DNA of 64,000 bases, taken from positions 1-64,000 of the forward strand of contig NZ_CP011393.1 in NCBI RefSeq assembly GCF_001644665.1, given 5' to 3'. Shown here piece after piece: positions 55,335-64,000 of the stretch. The translations under genes were made by a program, and so were the position numbers. The notes below the pieces were generated by a model. The model did not search any database, was not told the DNA's origin, and worked only from the letters and a program-made list of their open reading frames with translations. Source of the stretch: Fervidobacterium pennivorans (GTDB taxonomy: Bacteria; Thermotogota; Thermotogae; Thermotogales; Fervidobacteriaceae). Position 1 is the first letter of the stretch, and each line of letters begins with the position of its first letter.

Positions 55335-57323
55335 TTAGAAACTAACAACACCACTCAATGTTAACGTCGTTGCTCCCATGATGTTTTGCAGGTTTGTGTT
55401 TTTGATGGTCAATTTGACGTCATAAACATTATCAAATCTTCCCAAAACAACTGAAACTGCGTTTGTAGTCGAGGATTTTTCATAGCCTATTCCGAATTTG
55501 TATTTGTCTACACTGATTTGTCCATAAACTGCGTAATTTGTGGAGCCGAGAGTATATGTACCGTTAGCGTACAGACCAAAACCAAAAATTTCTGTTTTTG
55601 CTTCCGTGAATAATTTGCTTCCATCAAAGTTTCCATAAATCGCAAACTGTTCCGTTGAAAAACTCATAGCGACGTAATATGAGGAGTTAGCCAAGTTATA
55701 CAGGCCTTCGACGGAAAGACCGAACGGCTTCTCTATATCGTATCTTGCTGCAACAGAATAACCGGTTGCGTAATAATCAGAAGCCGCCACGAGCGTTAAA
55801 CAGTTGTATTCTAAACCACCGACCATCGGAAGTTTGTTGCTCGTGTAGCCCAATCCGAAGATGACAGAAACCTTTTCCATTACTTTATAACTGAAAACTA
55901 GGCCTGTATCCTTGGCTTTGGTTCCGGCGGGCAAATTCCAAGGTGTTTTGTAATGGAAACCAACATTAAGTTTATCGTTCTTTAGGTTAAACAAAGCGCT
56001 GTCGACAGTTGCTCCACCGTAAACCAAGGACACTGTGATGTCTGAATTTGGAACGAACATCAGTGTCAACTTAGTGGTTGGCGCACCTGTAAAAACCAAA
56101 TATTTAGTCGCATCCAACTTAAACGAATAGGTGAACTCGTATTTCCCTTTTACCGGTAGTCCCCCTGCTTGCGATTCTACTCCTTCAATAGCAAGCTTTC
56201 CATCTTTTTCAACGAGTTTGAATACACCGTTCTTGCCACCAAATCCATCTGGCTCGTATGCTGGAGCGAGTGGGTCTTCTTCCCAGACATCGTTTCCACC
56301 AATCACAAAAACGAATTTATACTTATGCACACCTGGTTGGAGAGCAAGTGTTGTCACCCAATATCCATCGATAAGTTGCATCTTTTGTGCCCTTGGGTTC
56401 CATCCGTTGAACGAACCTGCAAGATAAGCTTCTTGAGCATTCTCTTTTTTAACTGCAAAAACAACCTTACCATCAACGACAGACAATCCCGGTGTGACCT
56501 TTCCTACCGTTGCTACGGGCTTCTTTTCTTCCACTTTAGCTTCTTCTTGCTTTCCTTCCTTAACTGCTGTTGCTGGTGCCTTTACAACAAGTTTTCCACC
56601 TTCGCGTGCAACTTCGATAACTGCATTCAGTCCACCAAAACCATCATCGGTATATGCGAACGCATTTGGGTCGGGTATCCAATTACCGTCAACAACGAAT
56701 TTGTATTCGTATACGCCAGGTTGAAGTTCCAATACTGCTTCCCACCATCCATCCTCGATAAAATAAAGCGGAGTATCGTCTGCTTTCCAATTGTTGAAAG
56801 AACCAGCAATGTAAGGTTGTTTTGCGTCTTTGTTGTAGTAACGGATAATCACATAACCATCAGCATCGACAAATATCGTGTTTTCTCTTTTTTCATTCAG
56901 TATATACTTCTTTCCGCCTTGCTGAGTTTGTGCTTGAGTTGTTCCTTCCGGAGCTACTATCTTGCCATCATCTGTAAGTGTGAAGATTCCGTTCTTGCCA
57001 CCAAACCCATCATCCACATAGGCTGGGGCTTCCGGGTCTTCTTTCCAGGTCTTGCCATCGATAACAAACTTGTACTGGTAGGTTCCAGGTTTTAATTCCG
57101 CTTCGTAGGTCCAAACCCCATCAACTAACTTCATCGCCCATGCTATTGGACTCCAGTTATTAAATGTACCTGCCAGATAAACAACGTTAGCTTGAGCTTT
57201 GAATGTGAATATAACCTTTCCGTCTTTGTAAGTAACACCTGCAAACGACAATGTTGAAAGTAGAACAATTAAAGTAACAACAAACAGTGCCTTTTTCAAG
57301 TTTGAAAATATCGAAAGCTTCAT
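55335..57323 (-). CDS. Outer-membrane beta-barrel protein with three glycogen-binding (CBM48/AMPK-like) modules
   Basis: 662 aa from ATG 57323, set by GGAGGTGCGGTTG. Signal peptide residues 1-28 (LLSTLSFA-G). Three repeats at about 35-117, 155-240 and 285-372 share VYLAGTFNNW, PGTYQYKFVIDG and DDGFGGKNG, the pattern of isoamylase N-terminal/AMPK-beta glycogen-binding modules with the carbohydrate-contacting Trp/Lys residues. Residues about 394-662 are alternating beta strands ending in LSGVVSF, a terminal Phe as in Bam-inserted barrels. I infer a toga protein that displays starch-binding modules on a barrel. The fusion of CBM48-type modules to a barrel is unusual; I know of no named family. 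Last gene of the cluster, 44 bases after the neighbouring barrel gene. Confidence 0.8.
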   Translation of the reverse strand: MKLSIFSNLKKALFVVTLIVLLSTLSFAGVTYKDGKVIFTFKAQANVVYLAGTFNNWSPIAWAMKLVDGVWTYEAELKPGTYQYKFVIDGKTWKEDPEAPAYVDDGFGGKNGIFTLTDDGKIVAPEGTTQAQTQQGGKKYILNEKRENTIFVDADGYVIIRYYNKDAKQPYIAGSFNNWKADDTPLYFIEDGWWEAVLELQPGVYEYKFVVDGNWIPDPNAFAYTDDGFGGLNAVIEVAREGGKLVVKAPATAVKEGKQEEAKVEEKKPVATVGKVTPGLSVVDGKVVFAVKKENAQEAYLAGSFNGWNPRAQKMQLIDGYWVTTLALQPGVHKYKFVFVIGGNDVWEEDPLAPAYEPDGFGGKNGVFKLVEKDGKLAIEGVESQAGGLPVKGKYEFTYSFKLDATKYLVFTGAPTTKLTLMFVPNSDITVSLVYGGATVDSALFNLKNDKLNVGFHYKTPWNLPAGTKAKDTGLVFSYKVMEKVSVIFGLGYTSNKLPMVGGLEYNCLTLVAASDYYATGYSVAARYDIEKPFGLSVEGLYNLANSSYYVAMSFSTEQFAIYGNFDGSKLFTEAKTEIFGFGLYANGTYTLGSTNYAVYGQISVDKYKFGIGYEKSSTTNAVSVVLGRFDNVYDVKLTIKNTNLQNIMGATTLTLSGVVSF

Positions 57324-57366
57324 CAACCGCACCTCCTAATCCTCACTTTTTATTTCTTTCCAAAAA

Positions 57367-58569
57367 TTACCACCAAGCGTTGATTTTAAACGCAACAACA
57401 GGTTTGAATGGATTATCCCCTGCAAAATCTCCATTCCCAATTTGAATTGCAAAATCTGCGTTCTGGAAACCAGTGAACTTAAGTTCTCCAAAGAAAAAGT
57501 CCTTTTCTTCGTAGTAACCAATTATCTTTTGATACTTGGCAAATAAGTTTATATTTCCAAACGAACGGCCAAGTTCTACGTAATAAACTTCTCCGATTGT
57601 ATTAACTACATTGTGTGCAGGTTTTCCGAACGAATAAGCAAATTTCCCCGAGAAGTTCATGAAGCTGAACGTAGTTCCAAGGCTTACATTAAATTTTCCC
57701 CACTCCGTTGGCATTGCCCCTGTAACATCAGCAAAACCTGTCTTTTTAAGGTTGACGAATGCACCACCATAGTTTATATCCATACCAACCTCAGTGTTTT
57801 TTAACACATCATCGGAAAACTTTTCAAAGCTGAAATTCGTATTCACATATGTGTTAAACGCAGGTTGTGAACCGAATTTGTACCATGCACTCACGATGTT
57901 TTGGTTGCTTATATATTGAGGGCTGAGTGCCAAGCTTGTATTCGTAGCACCAGCAAGCAAGTATCTAACACCCCAGTTGTAGTTACCTTCGGCGACAGAA
58001 ACCATTCCAACGGAGTTCTTTATATCGAAATTTTTCACGTCTTGTAATACAAACTCATAGTTGACATTTAACCCAGAAACTTTCAGAAACCCATACAAAG
58101 CTGTATCGAACTTTTCATCGCGTTTGCCAAATAGTAAGTTTGTGTTCATAAAAGGAATCTTCATATCAGCATACATCACTACGTCAGAGAAAACGACCTT
58201 GAAATGACTTGTCTGAATTTCTACACCGTCTTTCCCACTGTCATATTTATATAGAACTAATGGGTCTGAAGCCTTTATAAAACCAGTGTTTTTGTAAAGG
58301 TTTACTTTGGCACCTTCAATCGTGAACGTTAGCCTTGCTGATTCCAGATTCGAACCATTTAAACTTGCTGAAAAATCGAAATCTTTTCCAAGAGCGGAAG
58401 GGTTCATTCTAAACTCCGTAGAGAATGATGTTCCAACATTTTCGGCTGAAAAATCATATGCAACAGAAAAATTTGTAGAAAAACTTGTTTGCAAGGCGAA
58501 TAAATTGTTTGAAACTATAATCAATATCAGTAACGAAACAAAAAAAATCTTGCACATTAAACTCTTCAC
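57367..58569 (-). CDS. Predicted outer-membrane beta-barrel protein of the glycan cluster
   Basis: 400 aa. GTG start after GAGGTGATGATAGC (ATG five codons later is an alternative). Signal peptide ends near LFALQ. The remainder is beta-strand rich with regular aromatic residues and ends VAFKINAWW, an outer-membrane barrel type C terminus. No enzyme motif visible. Between a lipoprotein gene and the CBM48 barrel gene on one strand, so a porin for maltodextrins is a reasonable guess, not shown. Confidence 0.65.
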   Translation of the reverse strand: MKSLMCKIFFVSLLILIIVSNNLFALQTSFSTNFSVAYDFSAENVGTSFSTEFRMNPSALGKDFDFSASLNGSNLESARLTFTIEGAKVNLYKNTGFIKASDPLVLYKYDSGKDGVEIQTSHFKVVFSDVVMYADMKIPFMNTNLLFGKRDEKFDTALYGFLKVSGLNVNYEFVLQDVKNFDIKNSVGMVSVAEGNYNWGVRYLLAGATNTSLALSPQYISNQNIVSAWYKFGSQPAFNTYVNTNFSFEKFSDDVLKNTEVGMDINYGGAFVNLKKTGFADVTGAMPTEWGKFNVSLGTTFSFMNFSGKFAYSFGKPAHNVVNTIGEVYYVELGRSFGNINLFAKYQKIIGYYEEKDFFFGELKFTGFQNADFAIQIGNGDFAGDNPFKPVVAFKINAWW

Positions 58570-58612
58570 GCTATCATCACCTCACAAAGGTAATTCTTTT
58601 AGTAATTTACAG

Positions 58613-59368
58613 CTACTTCTTCGTGTAAGTTACCGCAAGGATAGAGAACTTAGGATTATACGTAAACTTCAAATCATACGTTCCATCCTCTGGTAACGAA
58701 AAGGAAGCGTCTTGTCCCATCCCTGCATCGTATTTCTTTCCATCGTAGTTCATTTCCCAAGGTTTCCACTCGTTATCTGTTCTTGAGAGTTTGTATTTGT
58801 ACTCCTTTTTTTGACCCGCGAAATTCTTCACTTCGTAAACAAAGACCTTGTTCGTATCATCCCAAGTCATTACTCCTTGGGTCAGATTCCAATTATTAAT
58901 TTCTCCACCTATTGACCAGTTCTTTTGAGCTGTCTTCATCTTCTCACTATCACCAACCCCAACAGCTAAACCATTAACCATAGCTGTTGGTGTGGCATAA
59001 ATCGTAAGCTTTGTATCACTTCCAAGGTTTTCTTTCCAAACAGGAATTGCGGAAGAAACCTTTGTAACTCCACTTTGCCTGTAAATTACCTTATAGTAAC
59101 CTATCAAAAACTGTGGTCCGCCACGGCTCGGATTGAAAGTTATCGAAGCAACTGGTAATTCAAAAACATAAGCGTCCTCTGAGGTGCTGGGTGTCATTTT
59201 GTCACCTTCCGTTGGCACCCAGTTGTTCCACTCACCTACAACGTAAATGCCATCTGGAAGCTGAAGGTTCAGGAGCTTCATACAACTTGAAACGGTTCCA
59301 AGGATAAATAAAATTAAAACGGGTACAAAAATGAAGGATATGCTTCTAAAACCAGACAATTTTTTCAA
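58613..59368 (-). CDS. Surface lipoprotein, possible carbohydrate-binding protein
   Basis: 251 aa. TTG start at 59368, eight bases after GGAGG; the GTG at 59377 is in the binding site. Lipobox V-S-S-C29 after a hydrophobic stretch. Two segments, VVGEWNNWVPTEGDKM and GGEINNWNLTQGVMTW, look like SusE/F-type or E-set starch-binding domains (GxxNNW). No catalytic residues. Co-directional and 43 bases upstream of the barrel gene at 57367. Likely anchored in the toga as a glycan binder. Confidence 0.65.
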   Translation of the reverse strand: MKKLSGFRSISFIFVPVLILFILGTVSSCMKLLNLQLPDGIYVVGEWNNWVPTEGDKMTPSTSEDAYVFELPVASITFNPSRGGPQFLIGYYKVIYRQSGVTKVSSAIPVWKENLGSDTKLTIYATPTAMVNGLAVGVGDSEKMKTAQKNWSIGGEINNWNLTQGVMTWDDTNKVFVYEVKNFAGQKKEYKYKLSRTDNEWKPWEMNYDGKKYDAGMGQDASFSLPEDGTYDLKFTYNPKFSILAVTYTKK

Positions 59369-59431
59369 AGAGACCACCTCCGAAAAGATAAAAAGATGAG
59401 TAATCGCTTAGTTTAAGTATAGAAAACTCAT

Positions 59432-59459
59432 AAAAGAAGGGGCTTGCGCCCCTTCTTTT
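59432..59459 (-). terminator. Intrinsic terminator of the lipoprotein gene at 59482
   Basis: AAAAGAAGGGGC/GCCCCTTCTTTT, a 12-bp stem with loop TTGC; on the minus strand the 3' arm ends in TTTT. It separates the upstream lipoprotein gene from the following three-gene unit, which then needs its own promoter in 59378-59431. Confidence 0.88.
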
Positions 59460-59481
59460 TGGCAATTTAACGATATTAACA

Positions 59482-60189
59482 TTAGTGTTCCGGACTATAA
59501 GTAATCATACTCTTTAACACCAGTGGGGCTTTATATCCACTATCACCCGACACAGGTGTTGCTTCTTGTTCTGGCAAGAAATCTGCGGCCCACTGGACTG
59601 TTCCATTATCACTGGTACCCCCTGTCAGGACAAACGCTGCTTTCACTGTAAGCTCTGTCGAAGCTTTAGTTATACCAAATATTTCAAGTGGGATCGCAAA
59701 CTCTGCTTTAATGTGTTCACCTGCATTAAAGGCTTTTGAAACACTGTCAGTGATCTTCACAAATCCGTCTGGTGTCACTTTCCAAGCTTCGAAACCATTA
59801 TCCCAAGCTTCAATTACAAGGTCGATGTCACCGTTTTCAACCGCATACATCCTGTTTCCCCATTCATGTTGAGCTGTATTCGTCGCACCTTCTACTCCTG
59901 AGATATCCACAATAACCATGAAATTGTTGTAACCTTCTTTCGTATACTCTCCACCAATGTAAAGTTGTGTTGCATCAAAGCAAATACCAGCAGCGTAAAG
60001 CTCATTTGCTGAACCCCATTTGGAATCTGTTGCTAAATCCGTAACAAGGAGTGTTCCCCATTCGGTAAGTGCTCCATCAACAGTTATCGTCTTTCCAATA
60101 GGTTGCGGTTGTGGTTGTGGTTGTTCAACACAACTGGTAACAACTAAAGCCATCAATACCGCAATAAACAACCAAAGTACCTTTTTCAT
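59482..60189 (-). CDS. Lipoprotein with DOMON/CBM9-like beta domain
   Basis: 235 aa. Signal peptide with lipobox V-T-S-C20, then a QPQPQPQP linker and a beta-sandwich beginning TITVDGALTEWG and ending near LKSMITYSP. The VDGxLxEW start is typical of CBM9-like and glucodextranase C-terminal domains that bind sugars. No hydrolase motif. GGGGAGGTATGGAGT precedes the ATG. Own promoter with a dyad and own terminator, so it is a separately controlled one-gene transcript next to the amylase. Confidence 0.72.
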   Translation of the reverse strand: MKKVLWLFIAVLMALVVTSCVEQPQPQPQPIGKTITVDGALTEWGTLLVTDLATDSKWGSANELYAAGICFDATQLYIGGEYTKEGYNNFMVIVDISGVEGATNTAQHEWGNRMYAVENGDIDLVIEAWDNGFEAWKVTPDGFVKITDSVSKAFNAGEHIKAEFAIPLEIFGITKASTELTVKAAFVLTGGTSDNGTVQWAADFLPEQEATPVSGDSGYKAPLVLKSMITYSPEH

Positions 60190-60266
60190 ACTCCATACCT
60201 CCCCTTTCTGAAGTGTTTTTACAAATCTTCAAGGTTACCAACGCCGCAAATCTTTCCCAAAATCGT

Positions 60267-60322
60267 ATTATACACCTTTCCAATGAAAAAAGTTCCAAGT
60301 TGGAACATTTCCACGGAATGTT
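60267..60322 (-). promoter_or_regulatory. Promoter with operator-like double dyad before the lipoprotein gene
   Basis: -10 TATAAT (60272-60267) on the minus strand. GTTCCAA-G-TTGGAAC (60292-60306), a perfect 7-bp dyad, covers the -35 position, and a second dyad AACATT...AATGTT (60304-60322) overlaps it further upstream. Such dyads over a -35 suggest a repressor site of a sugar-responsive regulator; the regulator is not in this window. Confidence 0.5.
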
Positions 60323-60335
60323 GCACAACCTTTCG

Positions 60336-62960
60336 TTAGTTTTTCACAAATACATAAACTTGTCTTGGATTAACTGTCCAGTTAGTATCGTTTGTTAATG
60401 GACTTTCACTCTTTGGCCCGAATTCAAACATTGAACCGTTGAAGAACGCATACCACACCCATCTGTAACCTGCAGGCACAGTATAGTTATTGGGCCATGT
60501 TGGGTCAAGATTGATAAGGACAAGCACTTCTTGTGTTCCATACACCCGTTTAATCACATATAAATTCTTCCAATCTCTTTCTATTGTCAATGAACCTTTT
60601 GCCAATGCCGGATAGCTCGCCCTCAAGTTAATAAATTGTTTGAAGAAATTCAGTATACTATAACCTGTTTGTTCTTCTTCCACCGATACACCATCGTTTG
60701 GGTCATCATACATCGCTCCGTCTACATTCGCATTACCAAAGGTTATGTTTTTCTGTTGATATATAGGCTTAGTCCACCATGTTTGTTCTGCACCCTGTTG
60801 ATTGGCATACCATTGCATCGGCTCTCTCACTGGTAAATCCCAAGGGTCACCGTTCCATTTCCATCCCCTTAAGCCAATCTCGTCACCATAGTAAATTACT
60901 GGCATTCCATTAAGTGAGAGTAGTAAAGCATTCGTCAACAGATATTGTCTTATCCCCGCTTGCGTGTCACCTGAATATTTTTGGTCTATCAATACAGAAA
61001 TCCATCTGTTCAAATCGTGGTTATCGATAAACGGGAAGTGGTTCACGTTCAGATAGTACGTTGCTCCGTTGACCCAAGAGATTGTCTCTACGAGTAAATT
61101 GTCTTTTCCTTCATGATTTGCAGTGATTCCGTACATGAACGTGAAATTGAGTGCTGGCATCGGTGCAAATTGAGAAAGTACTGACGGATCTCCATCGTAT
61201 ACTTCTCCAACAACGATTGCATCACTTCCAAGCTTGCTCCTTATATAGTTCTCTATTTGTTTTGCATAGTATGCTGAACCTGGTATATCATCGTTCCAAT
61301 CCCACCCTTTATAATGCTTTGGTGCATCAAGTCTGAATCCATCAACACCAACCGTTATCCAAAAATCGATTATCCTCTTTATCTCTTCCATTACCGCAGG
61401 GTTATCGAAATTCAAATCTGGCATCGACAAATCAAACAACCCAAAGTAATAAACTTTTTGACCTTTAGAGTTTATCTTCCAGTGCCAGTGGTTCCATCCG
61501 TCTCTATTTTCCAATGTCATGATGTAATAATTCCAATATTTCGAATTCGTTGTATTTTCAACCGCATCGAGGAACCACGGATGGGTATCGGAAGTGTGGT
61601 TAACGACTAAGTCCATAACCACCCTGATGCCGTTTTGGTTGAGCTCTTTTATCATATTTTCAAGGTCCAAGAAACTACCGTAATCCGGTTCCACGTCGTA
61701 ATAGTCCTCGACATCGTAACCATGGTATGATTTGGCTTTGTTGAAAGGAAGGAACCAAACTGTGTCAACACCCAGGGATTTAAGATAGTTTATCTTTTGA
61801 GAAACCCCTTTAAAATCACCTATTCCATCACCATTTGAATCGTAGAATGAGCGTATGAAAAGAGTGTACATTGTTGAAGATGTCAATGGTACGTTAATTG
61901 ACGTGATATTGACGTTTGATTTGTCAATGTATTCTATCTTGCTTTCCTTTCCATTGACAACCGCACGGACACCAATTTTTTGCACATTCCAAAAATCTAC
62001 CCCAAGGAGTTCTTTTGTACTTGAGTGTGAAGTTGTTATGTCCCAAAGAGAAAGGTTGTTGTTTTTATCCAAAAGATAAACGTAAAATTTCGCGTTAGCT
62101 ATCGACGAAGGATAAGACCAATTTATCGTTAATTCGTTCGTATCAACATTGTAGATAGCACCATTAATTGTTGGAGCGAGTGCCCCGAATTTGTATGTAA
62201 TCTGCGGATGACCTTCTGCTGGGTCAAAGAAAATCCTAAATCCATCTAAAACACTTGTAAGTCCAGGTTTTATTTCAACACTTACAGCTGTTTCGTCCAA
62301 ATTGTTACTCCATTCTTCTGAAGTTGCCTTATCCTTCAGCCTTGCAGAAATACCAACAGAATACACTCTTGGATAGCAGTCAATAGAGATACTTAATCTT
62401 GTAGCTTGTGGTGTTATCTGGAAAAACTCATCTTTGATAACATTACCTGAGCTGTCTTTCAGAAGAGCTCTTAATTCCTGAACATCATACATAACCAACA
62501 ACCCATCATCTAAATCTACAAAGACTGTAAGATAACCATTTACAAATTTTGTATCTATGGAAATTGTGTAACTTTGTCCTGGTTGGAGCGTTTGAGTTTT
62601 CTCACCTGTAAAGACAAAGCTGTTGTCGTTTCGTTTTCCATTTACAACGAACTTGTAAGTACCACCACTTGGTAATTCAAATGAAAATGATATATCTTTA
62701 TTTTTGTTCACACTCTGCTTAATAACTTCCGTGTTCGCCGAATCGTAAACAATCAACTCGACACTCGATACTTCGTCGATGTATGCATTAAGACCATGTT
62801 TTATGTCCTTCGTTTCTACCGGTTTGGGAGTATTAACATTTATCGAAATTTGTATCTTGCCAGCCGTTTTCAAAGAAGAACATGCTGAAAGACTAAGAAC
62901 AATAATTAAGACAATCAATACCACAAAAGATAATAAGCTAAGCTTGTTGATTCTGAGCAT
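60336..62960 (-). CDS. Secreted alpha-amylase-family lipoprotein (GH13)
   Basis: 874 aa from ATG 62960 (GGGGAGGAAGAG upstream). Lipobox L-S-A-C27 after a long hydrophobic stretch, so surface-anchored. An N-terminal beta region (about 35-370) without catalytic motifs probably binds starch. The GH13 barrel follows: MDLVVNHTSD, GVDGFRLDAPKH (nucleophile), VVGEVYDGD (acid/base) and FIDNHDLNR. Cleaves alpha-1,4 (possibly alpha-1,6) bonds of starch or pullulan outside the cell; linkage cannot be told. First gene of the cluster. Confidence 0.88.
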   Translation of the reverse strand: MLRINKLSLLSFVVLIVLIIVLSLSACSSLKTAGKIQISINVNTPKPVETKDIKHGLNAYIDEVSSVELIVYDSANTEVIKQSVNKNKDISFSFELPSGGTYKFVVNGKRNDNSFVFTGEKTQTLQPGQSYTISIDTKFVNGYLTVFVDLDDGLLVMYDVQELRALLKDSSGNVIKDEFFQITPQATRLSISIDCYPRVYSVGISARLKDKATSEEWSNNLDETAVSVEIKPGLTSVLDGFRIFFDPAEGHPQITYKFGALAPTINGAIYNVDTNELTINWSYPSSIANAKFYVYLLDKNNNLSLWDITTSHSSTKELLGVDFWNVQKIGVRAVVNGKESKIEYIDKSNVNITSINVPLTSSTMYTLFIRSFYDSNGDGIGDFKGVSQKINYLKSLGVDTVWFLPFNKAKSYHGYDVEDYYDVEPDYGSFLDLENMIKELNQNGIRVVMDLVVNHTSDTHPWFLDAVENTTNSKYWNYYIMTLENRDGWNHWHWKINSKGQKVYYFGLFDLSMPDLNFDNPAVMEEIKRIIDFWITVGVDGFRLDAPKHYKGWDWNDDIPGSAYYAKQIENYIRSKLGSDAIVVGEVYDGDPSVLSQFAPMPALNFTFMYGITANHEGKDNLLVETISWVNGATYYLNVNHFPFIDNHDLNRWISVLIDQKYSGDTQAGIRQYLLTNALLLSLNGMPVIYYGDEIGLRGWKWNGDPWDLPVREPMQWYANQQGAEQTWWTKPIYQQKNITFGNANVDGAMYDDPNDGVSVEEEQTGYSILNFFKQFINLRASYPALAKGSLTIERDWKNLYVIKRVYGTQEVLVLINLDPTWPNNYTVPAGYRWVWYAFFNGSMFEFGPKSESPLTNDTNWTVNPRQVYVFVKN

Positions 62961-63054
62961 GCTAACTCTTCCTCCCCGACAATTCATAATTTTTACTATT
63001 TTGTTATTTTATCATCTTATCAAACCATAACTTCAAGCTCTTGGAACTTTTTCC

Positions 63055-63098
63055 AAAAAAAAGAAAAGCCCCTTGTTGCCATTTCTGACAACAAGGGG
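63055..63098 (-). terminator. Intrinsic terminator of the ABC transporter operon
   Basis: CCCCTTGTTG (63069-63078) pairs with CAACAAGGGG (63089-63098), with CTTTTCTTTTTTT on the minus strand. It follows the oppF stop at 63121 and isolates the importer operon from the amylase gene. Confidence 0.9.
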
Positions 63099-63120
63099 AT
63101 TATCATCTAGCATTGACTTT

Positions 63121-64000
63121 TTATTTTATTTTACCTTCATGCACTAAATAACAAGCAACGTAGTGACCAGGTGCAACTTCTTTTAATTCTGGGTGTGGAT
63201 CCGTTTTACATCTGTCAACTCTAAATGGACATCTGTCATAGAATCTGCATATTGGTGGTGGGTCAATTGGTGCACTTATATTTCCAATGATATTCGGCTC
63301 ATTCCTTTTGTATTCTGGGTCTGGCACAGGAACAGCGTCCATTAAAGCTCGTGTGTATGGGTGCATAGGATGATGTAATAATTCTTCAGTTTCGGCAAGT
63401 TCGACAATCTTTCCAAGGTACATAACCGCTATCCTGTTAACCATGTATCTTGCAACCGCAAGGTCGTGTGTTATGTATAGGTAACTCATTCCATGAATTT
63501 GTTGTAATTCCATCATTAGCTCCATAACTGCTGTTCTGACAGAAACATCCAACATCGATGTTGGTTCGTCTGCGACGATGAGTTTAGGATTCAAAACGAG
63601 TGCCCTTGCGATAGCAACTCTTTGTCTTTGACCACCGGAAAGTTCATGAGGATATCTCCACAAAAAGCTGTCAGGTGGTGTAAGACCAACTTCCTGGAGT
63701 AGTTGTGAGACTTTCTCTTCTCTGTCTTCAAGTGTTCCAACGTTATGTATATTTAGTGGTTCTGCTATTATGTCGAATATAGTCATCCTTGGGTTTAGAG
63801 ATTCGTATGGGTCTTGGAATATCATTTGAACCATCGCATGGTATTCCATCCGTTCATATTCATCGATGTTTTTGCCAAGTACTTTTATCGTCCCATCCGT
63901 TGGTGTTTCCAATCTTACAACCATCCTACCAGTCGTTGTTTTTCCACAACCAGATTCACCAACAAGTCCCAGCGACTCGCCTTCCAAAATTTCGAACGAT
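63121..64000 (-). CDS. oppF: Oligopeptide-type ABC transporter ATP-binding protein (OppF/DppF), 5' end outside the window
   Basis: At least 293 codons; the gene continues past the right edge. Walker A GESGCGKTTTG, Q loop MIFQDPYESLNPRMT, signature LSGGQRQRVAIARAL, Walker B LIVADEPTSMLD and switch His ITHDLAV are complete. The C terminus carries the oligo/dipeptide-transporter cysteine region (CRFYDRCPFRVDRC). In Thermotogae this class often imports oligosaccharides rather than peptides, so substrate is open; the next genes lie outside. Ends in a clear terminator. Confidence 0.92.
   Translation of the reverse strand, partial: SFEILEGESLGLVGESGCGKTTTGRMVVRLETPTDGTIKVLGKNIDEYERMEYHAMVQMIFQDPYESLNPRMTIFDIIAEPLNIHNVGTLEDREEKVSQLLQEVGLTPPDSFLWRYPHELSGGQRQRVAIARALVLNPKLIVADEPTSMLDVSVRTAVMELMMELQQIHGMSYLYITHDLAVARYMVNRIAVMYLGKIVELAETEELLHHPMHPYTRALMDAVPVPDPEYKRNEPNIIGNISAPIDPPPICRFYDRCPFRVDRCKTDPHPELKEVAPGHYVACYLVHEGKIK

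Noticed and set aside
56169-57095. 308-codon frame antisense to the CBM48-barrel gene
   Set aside because: It is the reverse shadow of a repeat-rich gene whose own frame has a signal peptide, conserved modules and a ribosome binding site.

Overview
The window looks like a chromosome segment of a thermophilic Thermotogota bacterium, most likely Fervidobacterium or a close relative. This is inferred from the proteins, not from a database search. The maltosyltransferase at 30611-32617 and the RNase Z at 41158-41994 closely resemble what I remember of the Thermotoga maritima enzymes. Several predicted outer-membrane ('toga') beta-barrels end in an aromatic residue, and lipoproteins with clear lipoboxes are present. 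Most genes are on the minus strand with strong GGAGGTG-type ribosome binding sites.

Layout. 1-7511: an HD-GYP response regulator (plus strand), then minus-strand housekeeping genes (RluA-type pseudouridine synthase, lspA, cheR, a secreted barrel-like protein, yebC, clpP, tig). 7553-28993: one giant translation cluster read on the minus strand (rpsL-rpsG-fusA-tuf, S10, spc and alpha operons, ending at rplQ with a terminator). It is interrupted between rpsS and rplV by an IS110-type element in the opposite orientation. 29199-29378: tRNA-Gln and tRNA-Val. 29453-34164: L-lactate dehydrogenase, maltosyltransferase, tRNA-Ser (plus strand) and an MFS transporter. 34333-34635: an ORF-less group IIC intron-like RNA element placed exactly behind an intrinsic terminator. 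34697-48782: rubrerythrin-like protein, thioredoxin-like protein, PBP2, a four-domain CCA enzyme, phosphoesterase, RNase Z, rplI, prmC, a DUF59 protein, glmM, an AIM24-like protein, pyrR, a barrel-like protein, tgt and a cyclodeaminase. 48895-49522: convergent SRP RNA and RNase P RNA. 49764-55166: MATE exporter, HAD hydrolase, a trio of tiny genes cut from its upstream region by an IS6/IS240-like element, a small membrane protein and PPi-dependent phosphofructokinase. 55335-62960: a starch/glycan surface cluster. 63121-64000: the start of an oligopeptide-type ABC importer operon (OppF, partial).

The glycan cluster is the best candidate for a little-described system. It contains a surface-lipoprotein GH13 amylase, two further lipoproteins, an outer-membrane barrel, and a protein carrying three glycogen-binding (CBM48/AMPK-like) modules fused to a C-terminal beta-barrel. 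Together with the cytoplasmic maltosyltransferase and PPi-phosphofructokinase in the same window, this suggests surface capture and cleavage of starch, uptake, and glycolysis. A double dyad sits on the predicted promoter of one of its transcripts.

The other notable items are the IS110 insertion inside the ribosomal superoperon with a bridge-RNA-like structured leader, the decayed group IIC intron behind a terminator, and a shared pyrimidine-to-purine switch along both transposase genes.
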